From Cercozoa sp. M6MM (taxonomy: Eukaryota; Endomyxa: Ascetosporea), in the NCBI GenBank assembly GCA_040357565.1, contig JBDODJ010000035.1: 64,000 bases of DNA; one strand, 5' to 3'. The notes beneath the pieces are model-generated. The model was not told where the DNA came from and searched no databases. It worked only from the letters and a program-made list of their open reading frames with translations. Of the stretch, positions 47,620 through 62,570 are shown one piece after another. Made by a program: the position numbers and the translations under genes. Within the stretch, counting starts at the first letter, position 1, and each line of letters begins with the position of its first letter.

Positions 47620-47771
47620 TGCCAACGCCCGGACTCGAACCGGGATCCACCCGCTTTACCCACAACAACTTAATCGGTCGCCTGTACGGCGGCCAAATTT
47701 TCCAGAAAGAGAAAGATCGATTGGGGTGTCCCGAAGGACAGATGGGCGCTCTACCATTGAGCTACGCCGGC
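47620..47771 (-). tRNA. Probable intron-containing tRNA (anticodon uncertain: GTC or GTA)
   Basis: On the minus strand the ends pair as a 7-bp acceptor stem (GCCGGCG with CGTTGGC, two G-U pairs) with A73. The D arm is GCTC-AATGGTA-GAGC. The T arm is perfect: CCCGG-TTCGAGT-CCGGG, preceded by a normal TGGAT variable loop. The anticodon arm starts CCCAT-CTGTC and resumes as AAAGCGGG, about 75 nt apart, so an intron interrupts it. The intron begins with a strong TGTCC-TTCG-GGACA hairpin. Joining as CTGTC-AA gives GTC (Asp) and as CTGT-AAA gives GTA (Tyr, whose genes usually have introns). Either leaves one A-C mismatch in the anticodon stem, and G1-C72 fits neither identity well. A T-run follows. 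The identity is unresolved, and a pseudogene is possible. Confidence 0.6.
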
Positions 47772-48390
47772 AACTGAACAATGATTATCAGTTATATCAA
47801 CCACATTAAAAATTGTCAACTTTGAGTTTCCGTGTAACCACATCATGGGCTAGTTTTGCTCGATCCGAACTCCCGTGGGGCGGAAACTTAATCAAGCAGA
47901 CGATTAAATAATGGTAAATGCCATGCGTGACAAAGCTCTGGTGTTAAATAGGGGCTTGCTTTTTCGGACTGGGAAGGACAATGTGAGGACGACGGTCGGT
48001 TGACTGACTCACTCGTTTGGCGCCGAGTTTGAGGCGAAACTGTTGTGCAGAGGGGTGGTGGGCGAAAGACGTGAGTTTGCGCGCTGTCCAGGTCGTTAAC
48101 AGCCAGAAGTACACAAACTCAACAGTGGAGTGTTGGGAGATTTTACATGCACCGCAGAGATAAAGAAGCTGGGGTCGGGCACACGGTGACGGCGTTCAGG
48201 TCGGCGTTGCTTGCGTGGTGCCATCTAAATAAACAACGCCGAATGAACTACGAGCACCGCAAGGAGGCGTGCATAATGTGGAGATTTACTGGAGGAAACT
48301 GCTGTGCCGAATCGGCAAGGACATTGGACGCAGAACTCCAAACAGCTTCTTGCTGACGTTGAATCGGTACCTACTCCAGCACACTGATAG
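47772..48390. other. Intergenic region between the tRNA and an unknown gene
   Basis: No gene or repeat is recognised. It is upstream of the tRNA and downstream of the unknown minus-strand gene. Confidence 0.4.
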
Positions 48391-50677
48391 TCACCTCGCC
48401 TTCTCTGTCATTTTCGGTACCTGTGGCACCAGTTTTGAATGCCTGAACGGCATGATGTTGCGCAGGTTGAGACTCCGCGCCAGCAGAGCAGAGCTGTCCA
48501 TTACGCTGTAGCACCCGGCGCTGCTCGACGTCGAGTTGAGTGTGTCCATGATGCTCAGATTGCCGAGTACGGTGCGCGCATCGGTACCATAGCGCACAAT
48601 GTTGGACAGACTTGGGGCGGCACTGCGCGTGCTGCGCCACTGCTGCGAGTTGTTGCTGGCAATGCTCACTGCGTCACGTGCTTGTGAGCGCAGCATGCAC
48701 GGCGTCAGAAGCGACAAGTCGAGTGCTTGCAACTGGAGGAATGGAACATGCACATGTTCAATGTAACTCCCTGTGCGTGTCGAAGCGCATATACCGGAGG
48801 TTGCTGCTGAACGATCGGTAGGGATGCCTGTGCTGCTTGCTGTGCCGCTTTGCTCGCGGACTCCTTTCGCAGCTTAGCCTCTAAGTGCAGAATTTGAGCG
48901 CGTGTCCACTGGTCGCAACTGCATCACAAACACGTCAGTCGGAGAGTGGTACAGGTGGCTATAGAGACAGTACGTGAACTGCGGTAAGTTGTCTCCAGCT
49001 GCGGCGCGTTGCAGCTCGCCGCTGAACGAGTGCACTTGCGTTCGAACCGAATCGACGTCGAGTTTCTCTAAAGCCGTGCGGTGTTCCATGTTCAGTTCGC
49101 GCAGTAGACGCAGATGCATTAGTGTGCCTGTAACTCAAGTTGACATTTTCGTTACTAAAAGGCAGGAAGAATCGGTAGTTTGTACCAGTGTAAAGGGAGC
49201 GATTGAGTCCACCCAAACGGCAAAGATTCTCGTAGTTGCACAGGTGAGAAAAGTGACCTCGCTGCTCCAGGTCCTGTGCCACTAGCAGAGTCAGCGACGA
49301 CGCCGTCTTGGCTGCCGCCACTTCGAGCGGGTTTTCGTTAGCGCTGCCAGGCAAAGCGTTGCTGTCATCCTGTTTGAGGGGTCGTACCTTGTATTAAGCC
49401 AGGCACAAGGCACTCTGCTAATACTGTTGGGAGTACCCGAGGGACAAGCTCTGACGCAGGTGCCGCATCGGTCACGGACACTGGAAGACCTAGGTGCTCC
49501 AGCACCAAAGGAATCGATACACGTGCCTGCCACATTTAAAGTAGTCATACAATACAGTGACACCTACACAGCAAATAAAATTGATTTACCAATGCGAGGG
49601 TATCCAACACGATGCAGCACACTTGACGCGCGAAGGCACGTGTGGCAGGCAGCAGTTGCTGGAGTTTTTCAATAATCTGAGCCGCTTGCGCACGGTGCAG
49701 TTCGCCTAATAAAAACAAACACACATCTTCTTCTGTTGTACAGACAGAGTAGGCGTGCGTACTTGCTGTACCTAGCAGGTGGCACACTTGCATGGCACTC
49801 TGAGCGTCCACACAAAGCAGTCCATCGTTCACGAACAGGTGGTGGCGCTGCTGGATGAAGCCGGGAATACTCGTGTCCGGCTGCAGGGCGCGCAGTTGTT
49901 CCATGTCGTGCTGCTCATTCGGAGTGCAAGAGTACAGGCTGTGACAAGAGAGAGAGAGCGAAACATTTGACACACCTCTTTCTGCCGACCTGGGTCGTCC
50001 GTAGACCACGCGAATGCTTGTGCTCCAGGCGACGACAACTACAAAAAAACAGTAAATCGACATGTGCCTGGTACCATATGTTCCTAGAAAGCCTCACCAC
50101 ACACAAATTCTGGGCTTTTGGCCGTCTCGACTGAGTCTCCAGACCTACACAAGGTCAGGGGTGCGCGGGGTGAGGTGGAAGAACATGCAGAAACTACCAA
50201 GTTTTCGCAGTGCATCTTCGACTCGACTGACCGAGGTGCAGAAGGTCAGATGGGTCGCCGTGGACCACAGCAGTGCCTGAGATTATGTAAGTCTAGTTCC
50301 CTTTTGTCCTCCCCTTCTTTCACTCCGAGCTGGCAAACCTACCTTTCGAATGACTGAACGAGACGCCATGCGCGTGGAGACCAAAGACAGCACGGGTGCC
50401 TTTGCTTGCAGCTGCTGCACTTGTTGTCGTACTTGAGGTTGCACCTGCGGCACGCTAGCACTCGTATCGACAGCAACGAGCGGCTGAGCGATGCACTGCT
50501 GCAGGGGGGCATGTGGGATAGTAAACTTACAACAATATAAAAACATGTGGGTACCCTCGAGTGAGCCGGCGTTGGAGCGACGGTACCTGCCAGATTCGGA
50601 ACATTTTGCCGAGAGACAGCGCTAGCTGCCAGTTGCGACTGCAGGAGCAGTGGAAGCACGGCTGACATCGTGGACAT
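48391..50677 (-). CDS. Helical protein of unknown function, about 550 residues
   Basis: Not recognised. The ATG complementary to 50675-50677 gives MSTMSAVLPLLLQSQLAASA. Exons with matching phases then give PQVQPQVRQQVQQLQAKAPV, ALLWSTATHLTFCTSVSRVE and EQHDMEQLRALQPDTSIPGF. These continue with IIEKLQQLLPATRAFARQVC, IPLVLEHLGLPVSVTDAAPA and SSLTLLVAQDLEQRGHFSHL. Near the end come MHLRLLRELNMEHRTALEKL and WTRAQILHLEAKLRKESASK. The Ser-rich last exon (48391-48735) ends RHSKLVPQVPKMTEKAR. The protein looks like an alpha-helical solenoid or scaffold with a Gln-rich N-terminus and a Ser/Asn-rich tail. There is no transmembrane segment or catalytic motif. It lies only 77 bp downstream of the Myb stop on the same strand. 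That might suggest one longer transcript, but each has its own start and stop. Confidence 0.5.
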
Positions 50678-50754
50678 TGGTGGTGTCGCTGGCCTAAACA
50701 ATACACTTGGGTACTTTGGGACTTTGATCCAACGATAGTGTGTGGAAAGCAGTT

Positions 50755-51809
50755 TCACCGTTCACTGTTTACAGTTCGCAGTCGTTTCACAGCTGGCCGA
50801 GCCATCGTACTTGTCTAAACAGATGCCAAGCACTCATCAACCCTTCAGGGAGAGAGCACGGTTGACTGGACCTTACCGCCGATTGAGCCACTGACTGCGT
50901 CATCTGTGAACGTGCGCGCTTGAGCTGCATCTGCAGGATCTGACTTAGTGTCGCACTCGGCGGGGCCATCGGACACAATTCCGAGAACAACGCTGCTTGT
51001 GCCTGTACAGAGTTCGAGCAAGTAGAGCGTGTACTACTGACGCAGCAGAGGTATAAAACAACAACTGACAACCGAGCTTACCCCGATCCTGGGAGGAGCT
51101 GCAGGTGACGCGCCATGTGCTGGCGTGGTATGGAACGCCTGCTTGTTGTTCGGAGGCAGTCGAGGCAACGTGTTCGGCGGCAGCGGTGAGTAAAGCAGCG
51201 TGTCTTTGCCATCTTCTCCTAGACCCGACTTCTTGCGCTTCGACTTTGACTTGCGGCGGAAGTTGGCGCGTGGTTCCGGCACCAAGTGCGCCAAGCCACG
51301 CCGACGCAGTTTCTGGAAGTACTTTTGCGCATGAGAGCGACACTGGACGACGTCCTATTATTTATTTTCGAGATCAAAGACCCTTTAAGTCACAGGGTCA
51401 CCAACATTGGTTTTGCGGACCTTGGTTTCGACGAGGCGAGCAACACGCGTCCACTCACGGCCAAAACGCTCGACGCCAGTGCAAAAACGCTCGTGCTCTT
51501 CCTGCCAAACGCAGTTGTTGTTTGTGTGGTAGTCCCGTCATCCCAGTGGTGAGCGATCAGTTCAAGGGAAATAAGTAAACTTACCGGCGACCAAGGCAGC
51601 CGCTCGCGCTTACGAACGTACGGTTTGCGAGAACGTGTGCCACCATCAGCTTTTTTAGCACTGTCATCCGAGGTGGTCGTCTCAAACGCACTGCTATCAA
51701 AGCTTTGATCACTCACGAGCATCGACTGGGAACCGGCAGGCAAACCGTCCGACTCGGAAACACGCTGGGACGAAAGAGGGGGAATCCGCGAGACCTCCTT
51801 CGCGGCCAT
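50755..51809 (-). CDS. SHAQKYF-type single-Myb-repeat transcription factor
   Basis: DNA-binding regulator of the family known best from plants, Dictyostelium and other protists. The ATG complementary to 51807-51809 starts MAAKEVSRIPPLSSQRVSES, a Ser-rich leader ending RKPYVRKRERLPWSP. Splicing gives the Myb repeat EEHERFCTGVERFGREWTRV, then ARLVETKDVVQCRSHAQKYF: helix spacing and all three core aromatic positions are conserved, with the family signature SHAQKYF intact. A basic stretch follows (NFRRKSKSKRKKSGLG), then LPPNTLPRLPPNNKQAFHTT. The C-terminal exons read ATLSQILQMQLKRARSQMTQ and end VKRLRTVNSER (TGA 50755-50757). The repeat spans three exons, with introns of about 40-60 nt. The target site cannot be inferred confidently; plant relatives bind evening-element or I-box motifs. 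Confidence 0.86.
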
Positions 51810-52305
51810 GGTGCTTCGCCCGTCTTGAAGTGCAATGCGAAACTACCCCACACTAACGGCACTCTTGGGGGCTTTGTGGACCCACTTCCCACTTGCTGCT
51901 TGTGTATCAACGTATCACGCTGAAACTGCCGTGATCGATCACGGCACCACTGCGGTACCATGGTACTTTTCGCAATGCAAACTAGATGGCAGCACCGATG
52001 CGAAGGTAGTTTAGCTTTAACCGACAAAAGGTCATGCTGAAGATATTGTTGTTTAAAATATGGAGCGACCGTCGCGTGAGCTGTACGCTAATTTTGCATT
52101 TTTATTTAACTCGCTCGAAGTATACCTCCAGATGGGAACTACCCTTTAATTGCAATTCGGAAGCACGTGCGTGTCGATCGTCGTATTCAGTGACACCATA
52201 CACACGACAGTCGACGGCAGTCGCCGGCAACTTGCGTGTTCTCTCGCTAATGATCAGTTTCGTTCGCCACAGTCACGTCAGTCGGGGACCACGGGCAGCT
52301 GGAAC
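51810..52305. other. Intergenic region between PKG and the Myb gene
   Basis: No further gene or repeat is seen. It contains the PKG 3' end and the Myb promoter and 5' UTR. Confidence 0.4.
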
Positions 52306-55792
<3,487 letters not shown>

Positions 55793-56299
55793 GACGAGAC
55801 CCCACACACTACTCCACAGTCGCTGCTCCGACTGCTGCTGCTGCTGCTGCTGTGAGTGTTGCGGCGACACCTTGTTTGACACTCGCGCGTGTGCGCTCCG
55901 CCGCTGCACATGCCAAGGATCTTAAACGATCACCCGGTACACTCACACCTCCAAGTAAATCCTCGTGTGCAAAACAGTAGAGAGCGTGGAGAAAAGGGAG
56001 CGAGGACAGATGCGTTTCTGGATCTCGTGGTGGAGAGGTGACCAAACAAGAAACTGTTCCCCTGCAAGCTAACGCACCAATCGTTGAGCAGGCACCCAAT
56101 AACTCAGTCACACGTCTTATGACGACCAGACCTCGACCGGGAGCCGTCACGTGCTCCAGTACTGCACAGACCCACATCGGCTCAAATGATCCCAGACGAG
56201 CCGAACTTTCTCTGGTTTTCTCGTGGGCCGTGTTGGAGGTCCCTGGCGTACGGTAGTGTGTGTGTAACCCCATCTTTAACGCCTGAAAAGCCCTAGACG
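55793..56299. promoter_or_regulatory. Shared upstream region of PKG and CWC25
   Basis: 507 bp between divergent start codons. A CAG/CTG run lies near 55836-55850. No specific element is recognised. Confidence 0.4.
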
Positions 56300-58023
56300 A
56301 TGAGCAGTCACGCGTTCTTGTTGAAGAAGGCATGGCACCCCCAGCGCTATGATAACCAGGTGCGTTTTGTCTTCGTTCTTGCTTCCTTCCTGTGTTCAGC
56401 ACCAAGTTATGCTTTGCCATGGACAGGCCAAGGTCTTCGAGGCCGAGCTTCAGCGCGACAGGCGCGAGAAGGACATCGCTGAGCACCAAAAACTGTAAAC
56501 TGCATATATGGGCTGGCAGATTGATTTAGACTATGATTATGTTTTGCGTTTTTACAGTCTTAAACAAGAGCGCGAACTTGAAGAGTTGCGAAAGCTGCAG
56601 GAGGAGGCTGGTTTGGTGACGAAGCAGCGCAAGCGTGTCGAATGGATGTATCAACAACCGCTTTCGAGCAGCGATATGGCCAAGAAGCACGAAGAGTACC
56701 TGCTTGGCAAAGGTGCCTTTCCTTCCACACAGTGTTTTTGGTGGTTTCCATTGTTATCGTTATTTAGAGGCTGATGCCACGGCTATTCGCGAGGCCGATG
56801 AACAGGCCGACAAGGCAAATGCCGAGCGTCGTCATGGCGCTTTCCGCTACGCCGGCAGTGGCGACGCCCTGCTGCAGCAGCTCGATCAGGTAGCTTATTC
56901 TCTGCCTCTTCCTGTTTCTTTTTTAGCTCACTGACTCGTTGTTGTGCCCGTGCACAGGAAGAGAAATTGCGACACGATCCGCTGATGAAGATGATGCAAG
57001 CACAACGCGAGAAGCAACTGGTAGACACAAACATTTGCACAGCTTCCAGTGCCTGTTCCGATGCTGTCACTCTTGCATTGTTCACAGGCGATCCTGCGCG
57101 ATCCTCGCCGATTGCGACAGCTTCGAAATGAAGTCGAGACCCTGCGCCTCTTGCGTCGGCAGCAAAAGTACGCTACTTGCTTTGTATGTGTTATGCTTCC
57201 CCTGGGACAATCAAGTTCGACCATTTTGCAGGCGAAACGAATCGGACTCCGAGTCGGAATCTGATCACTCTGACACCGAAGAGAGGTTGACTTGTGTTTT
57301 TTTGTTGTCGTTCTGCACTTTCGTTTTAAGTTTGACACTGTGCTGCAGAAGGCGCAAACGTCGCAAGAAGTCGTCCAAGAAGGAGAAGCGTAGCGTTTAC
57401 TTTCCTGTGCTGTGCTGTATGTCCTCCGTGTCAAGATAACTGGCATTCCTCCCTTGCAGGCAAGGACAAGCGCAGCAGCCGAAAGGAGCGAACGCGCAGC
57501 ATGCTGAGCAAATCGAACAAGTTTCGCAACTTTGGTCTCGTGCACGAGCACGTCGTCGACCACCCGATGCACGAGTTGGAGTACCACTTCCCCATTTCCC
57601 TTCAATCCTACATCTAGCCTTTACTTCGCTTTGCTTGCAGAAGCTCTCGTCGGCGCAGTCGCAGTCGCAGCCGCGGACGTCGGTATGTGTGCTCTTGTGT
57701 CTGCCTGTAGGTACTGTTGTGACTTTGCCCATGTGTTCAATCACGCTAGTCGCGAGAAACGCGAGCGATCGCGCAGTCGGAGTCGGCGGTATCTTTCTAT
57801 CTGCGGTCGGTTGTGTGTGTGGTGTGTGTGTGTGTGAATGTGTGTGTGTGTCTTTGTGTGTGTATGTGTGTGTATGTGTGTGTGTGTGGTGTGTGTATGT
57901 ATGTGTGTGGTGTGTGTGTGGTGTGTGTATGTATGTGTGTGGTGTGTGTTTGTATTTGTATGTGTGTGTGGTGTGTGTGTGTCGTTTCTATTAGTGTATG
58001 CATGTGTGTGTCGTTTCTGTTAA

Positions 58024-58059
<36 letters not shown>

Positions 58060-58590
58060 TTGTTGCTTGCAGTCGTGAGAAGCGCGAGCGTCGTTCGCGC
58101 AGTCGCAGTCGCAGCAAGCAGTACCACCCGTATACCTATAGTCTCTCACGCTTATGGTCCCATCATATCCGTGTGTGCGCAGTCGTGTCAAGCGCGAGCG
58201 CTCTCGCAGCCGCAGCAGCGAATGGCTGTACTTTGTCTGTCCCATCATGCATTTCTATGTCTATTCGCTTACTATCTTATGAGCCTGCTCAATGTGATCC
58301 AGGGACAAGCGTCCTCGTTCCCGCAGTCGCAGTCGTCGTCGGTACTGCCTCCTCTCCCTGTGATCAATCTTCTTTATGGGTGCGCACGTGTGCAGCATGA
58401 AGCGCAGTCCGCAGCGTTCGCCGCCTCGTCGCACTCGACGCGTCAGTCGCTCACCCCCTTCGCGGTACACCCGATTATGCTCATACCATGGTGTACCATA
58501 CGATAATACCCCCCTGTAGACGCAAAGCACGTGTCGATTCACGCGAACGTGAGCGTCGCATCAAAGAGTAACACGCACAAACACCTTTTG

Positions 58591-58639
<49 letters not shown>

Positions 58640-58649
58640 NNNNNNNNNN

Positions 58650-58698
<49 letters not shown>

Positions 58699-58989
58699 GA
58701 ACTGATCCTGTGCAGAATGCAAGAGCTGGCAGAACAGGAGAACCAGCGCTACGACCAGCAACTCAAGGAGAGTCGGAAGCGACACGAGGTGTGCCTCCTT
58801 GGTTCTGACATGTGCCTGTTCTCCCTTCCTCATACCATACCTTGTGGGCAGGTCGAAAAGGTGCGCCGTAACGCGCAGCACGTCTCCAGCGCACTCGAGC
58901 AGCCAACCTTCATCTCGCAGACTGCCGCCAAGGCGTACATGCAAGGCGACCTGCAGGATGCGCTGCGCGGCAAAAAGGGTGCTGAGTAG
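56300..58989 (+). CDS. CWC25: CWC25-type pre-mRNA splicing factor with an RS-rich tail
   Basis: Step-one spliceosome factor that helps the first transesterification. The ATG at 56300 gives MSSHAFLLKKAWHPQRYDNQ, where LKKxWHPQ is the Cwc25 N-terminal signature. It is followed by KVFEAELQRDRREKDIAEHQ, a coiled coil with LKQERELEELRKLQEEAGLV, RKRVEWMYQQPLSSSD and EEYLLGK. These match the conserved DWMYQ...EYLLG core. Then come HDPLMKMMQAQREKQ and a basic region. Seven mini-exons (57641-58567) encode SR/RE repeats such as REKRERSRSRSR and are flanked by phase-2 introns. The C-terminal exons read MQELAEQENQRYDQQLKESR and FISQTAAKAYMQGDLQDALR, like the C-terminal helix of human CWC25. The stop is TAG at 58987-58989. 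A 10-N gap lies in one TG-repeat intron. Human CWC25 also has an SR-rich linker, but the exon pattern here is striking. Confidence 0.9.
57800..58062. repeat. TG-rich imperfect repeat in a CWC25 intron
   Basis: TG tracts broken by TATG and GTGGTG units fill the intron between two SR mini-exons. Confidence 0.93.
58594..58696. repeat. TG tract with a 10-N gap (58640-58649)
   Basis: In the CWC25 intron before the exon encoding MQELAEQENQ. Confidence 0.95.
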
Positions 58990-59279
58990 ACAACTGCAGA
59001 CTGCGTGCTGCACACGGCGTCGAACCAATCCGATCGATTGTTGCTTCCGTTCGCTTCAGGTCTTCGGTTTCGCAGACACGACACTTTGGCTACGCCAGTC
59101 AACCATTATAGCTACTTTTAGTTAACGCTGCTATACGAGAGCAGCTTAGCACTAAATTGGGTAACTAGTCGGAACCAATTAGTAAATTAATCTTATGCAA
59201 TCATTGGTTCAGAGTCAAGGACTGCGGTCGTCTGCAAACAGCTTTCCGTCGTGTTTGGATTGCAAGCAAAGCGATCGAG

Positions 59280-60079
59280 CTACTTGGAAGCACCGGCAGC
59301 ACTCGCAGTGTCATCACTCGTCTTCTTGGACGAGGAGGACTTGGTGCTCTTCTTCTGTACCCACACAGACGACGTACATTAGAAACCGAAAGAAAAGAAA
59401 AGAAAAGAAACCTTCTTCTTCTTGCCGCTCTTGCTCTGTCGGTACGAGTCTGGAATCTTGGGCGCGAACATGAACTGCCAAACACGCACAGACGTCGCAC
59501 AAAGATATCAAAGGTAGAGTTAGAAAAAGGTAGGCCTGTACCTGCTTGGCAGCTCGGAAGGTCGAGCCATCCTGGATGGCGGCCGAGAAGGCCTTGTACT
59601 CGATGCAAGTGCTGGCGTCCAGGTTGAGGATCACCTTGAGTTTCTCGCCGATCTTGAAGCGCGTCGCCGGGTTCGTGTTGTCGCTGTTCCAGATGGCCAC
59701 CACGTCGTCCTGTGCAGGCCAAGCATTGATACGAGTCAACTGGGGACAGACGTGCGGACAGAGACAGGACACAGGGCAGAGGTAAAGACAGAAAGCACAC
59801 CTTGGCACGCGTGCTGACCGTGACACCAACGAGCGTGGGCTCCTCAAACATCTCGCCGATGGCGGCAAAGGCGAGCTCCTCCCACAGGCGGTCGATCAGT
59901 CCGTTGCCTTTGCGCACCTTGATGATCCAGCAGCCGCCGGCCGGGAAGCTCTCCCACGCCGGCACCATGTTCTTCCGGAACATGAAAACGTCGTAGTCGC
60001 GCGGCAGACGCGACGGCTGCGCCAGGAACGAGAAGCTGTCCAAGCACGCACACATAGCACCAAGTTCAACAGGCACAAT

Positions 60080-60133
<54 letters not shown>

Positions 60134-60759
60134 NNNNNNNNNNNNNNNNNNNNNNNNNNNNNNNNNNNNNNNNNNNNNNNNNNNNNNNNNNNNNNNNNNN
60201 NNNNNNNNNNNNNNNNNNNNNNNNNNNNNNNNNGGGGGGGGGGGGTACGAGCGCCAGAAGCCCTCGACGCTGCCAAAGCGTGACACCTGTGCCAGGTTCG
60301 CCTTGAAGTCCGCAAAGTTTTTGCAGTGCACTTCCTTCTTCTTGTCGAGCCAGAGCCTGCGGGACAGCCAAAAATCACAACCAATCACAATCAACACCAA
60401 AAACATGTCAACGCACGTCCAGTCCGTCTCCAATCGGTGCTCGTTCTCTGGCACCTCGACATTCTCATAATCGGCGATCTGTTGCTCCCACTGCACATAC
60501 GCCATCGGGGTAGATTTTACAACACACGGGGAAAGATCTCGGTTGTTTCAAAAAAAGAGTGTGATCACTGATCTTACCGTCGTGGGAACTTCCTCCACTG
60601 TGGCCTCCGGGGCCTATAAAAGTGTAAGAATAAACGCAAACACAAGTGCGCACACACAGGCGCACGTGCGGCCTTCAAAAACCTTCAAAGAATCGGTCGG
60701 CCGAAGAGACCACAGGAACATCTTCTCGGATAACTAACCGGTGTTGCTGCGTCAGCCAT
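59280..60759 (-). CDS. eIF4E-family cap-binding protein, closest to eIF4E2/4E-HP
   Basis: Cytoplasmic protein binding the m7G cap; class 2 members often repress translation of chosen mRNAs. The ATG complementary to 60757-60759 begins MADAATP. Spliced exons give QIADYENVEVPENEHRLETD, LWLDKKKEVHCKNFADFKAN and QVSRFGSVEGFWRSY. Next come DYDVFMFRKNMVPAWESFPA (the Trp-Glu of the cap pocket) and GCWIIKVRKGNGLIDRLWEE. Further on are VGVTVSTRAKDDVVAIWNSD and TCIEYKAF. WIIKVRKG and the IEYK segment resemble eIF4E2 more than eIF4E1. A Lys/Ser-rich tail ends DTASAAGASK (TAG 59280-59282). One exon edge is hidden by the 100-N gap (60134-60233) in an intron. The start codon is only 23 bp from the golgin start codon on the other strand. 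Confidence 0.9.
60084..60245. repeat. GA tract, 100-N gap (60134-60233) and G-run in an eIF4E-like intron
   Basis: GA on the plus strand (CT in the sense strand), then the assembly gap, then a 12-nt G run. Confidence 0.95.
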
Positions 60760-60782
60760 AATCTAAACACACGTGTGTGTAC
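60760..60782. promoter_or_regulatory. 23-bp gap between divergent start codons
   Basis: The ATG of the eIF4E-like gene (minus) and the ATG of the golgin (plus) are separated by only 23 bp. Their 5' UTRs must overlap each other's coding or intron sequence, or be extremely short. This follows directly from the two start positions. Confidence 0.6.
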
Positions 60783-62458
60783 GATGGTGAGTGCGCTGGC
60801 ACGTGATGACACTCCCGGAGATTCTGGCTCGACACTGAGCCGGAATTCGCGAGTGAGTAGTTCTGGAAGGATGAGCTGCCAGGGCATGTGCACACGCGTG
60901 GCTCGTATTCTGTTGGTGTGATGAGCAGCGAGTAAGCTTGTTTAGTTGAGCCCGATCTCAATGTATTTTTTCTGGATAGAGTAACTTGTTTGTGTCGATG
61001 TTCGTGCCAGCAGGGGCAACCAGGCGGTTGATCAGCCACCGCAACGCGCGTACTTTCTGCTCCACGTTTCGCAGTACCGAAACGACTGTGCGATGTCTGT
61101 AAGTGCAGAGCGCGAAGCAAGGCGCATGAAACACTGACGAAACTGAGCAAGCTCGACTTGCTGAAAATGCTCAAGTCTCTCAGGGCACAGCTGGCCCAAA
61201 AAAGCGAAGTTCTTGCACTGACAACGTATTTTCTGCATTGCTGCTAAATTTGGTTTGTGTCAGCACTTGCTTGTTCCAGCGAAAATTTGTGCGAACAAGC
61301 GTCGATCCAAGATGAGCTGAAGAAGGAGATTCGGCATCTCCAAGAGCAACTGCAGAGGTGCCGTGTGTCTTACTTTAAATGTCGCACTTTTTGACTCTTT
61401 TTCCAGTCGCCGACATGAGGATTCAGAAGCCAAAGACGACGAAATCCAACGACTCAAAGTTCGTCTCGATGCCTCGCAGCGACTCGGTTTGTTTCATTCT
61501 TTGACTTTGACTGGTGGACTTTCGCTGTTCTAACGTCGGTGTTTGCAGCACAAAAAAGAGCGACCGAAGTGGAAGAATTGCGCGAAAAGTTGCGTGTCTT
61601 GCGACCGAAACTGCAGTAGTTTTCTTCAATGTTTCCATTCGAGAAGGTCTCGCTGTCACTCTCTCACTCTCTCTCTCTCTCTCTCTCCCCGTAGACAGCA
61701 ACAGCGTCAGCTGTCCGAAGCACGCAACGACGCCTCTGTCGCACTTGAGCGTTTAAAGTGAGTTTGTATCCGCGCGGACACTCAGATGTGTCACGGTCAT
61801 ACAAGTATTTGCAGGACGGCACACGAGGCGCAGGTGCAAGCGCAGGAGACGGCGTCCAAGTCGCAGCGCGAGTTGCGGCAACTCGAGAGTGCCGTGGCTG
61901 CGCGGGTGGCCGCCGAGCAGCGTCGACTGCAGGAGATCCGCACGCAGCTCCAACATCAGGTTGCTGCTTCGACGCAGGTACCTACTGTCCTACCCGCCCG
62001 ATACACACTGCCGGAATGCTGGGCAGCAACACGAGGCAGACACGGCCAGGTGGCGCGACACGGAACGCGACCTGCGCAGTCGCGTGCAGCAACTCGAACA
62101 AGAGAATGCGCAGCTGCGCGAGGACATTGAAAGCGGTACAAGAGGAGTCGAAATGACCCGCCCCCTCCTTACCAACCAGTGGAACAAAGCCGTTGTCGCA
62201 CTGGACAGGTGCCGCCGAAGACAGACGATTCAACAAGCTGTGCGAGGTGCAGGCCAGACTGGGTGGCGCTTTGTTCGATCGCTCAGAACGAGAGGTAGCA
62301 ACCGTTAGTCACTCGTGATCATTATCAGTGTAATCGTTCAGTGTGATGGATCAGTGCACTACTTATTGAACCATTAGGCACGCGTGGCTGAGTTGGAGAT
62401 GCGGTGCCGCCAGCTGCTGCTGCGTGACAGTGCGTTGTGCTTTCACTGTCCTCCCTCC

Positions 62459-62508
<50 letters not shown>

Positions 62509-62518
62509 NNNNNNNNNN

Positions 62519-62570
<52 letters not shown>

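Noticed and set aside
55809..56489. 226-codon minus-strand frame between PKG and CWC25
   Set aside because: It overlaps the CWC25 first exons on the other strand and the PKG start, and has no recognisable domain.
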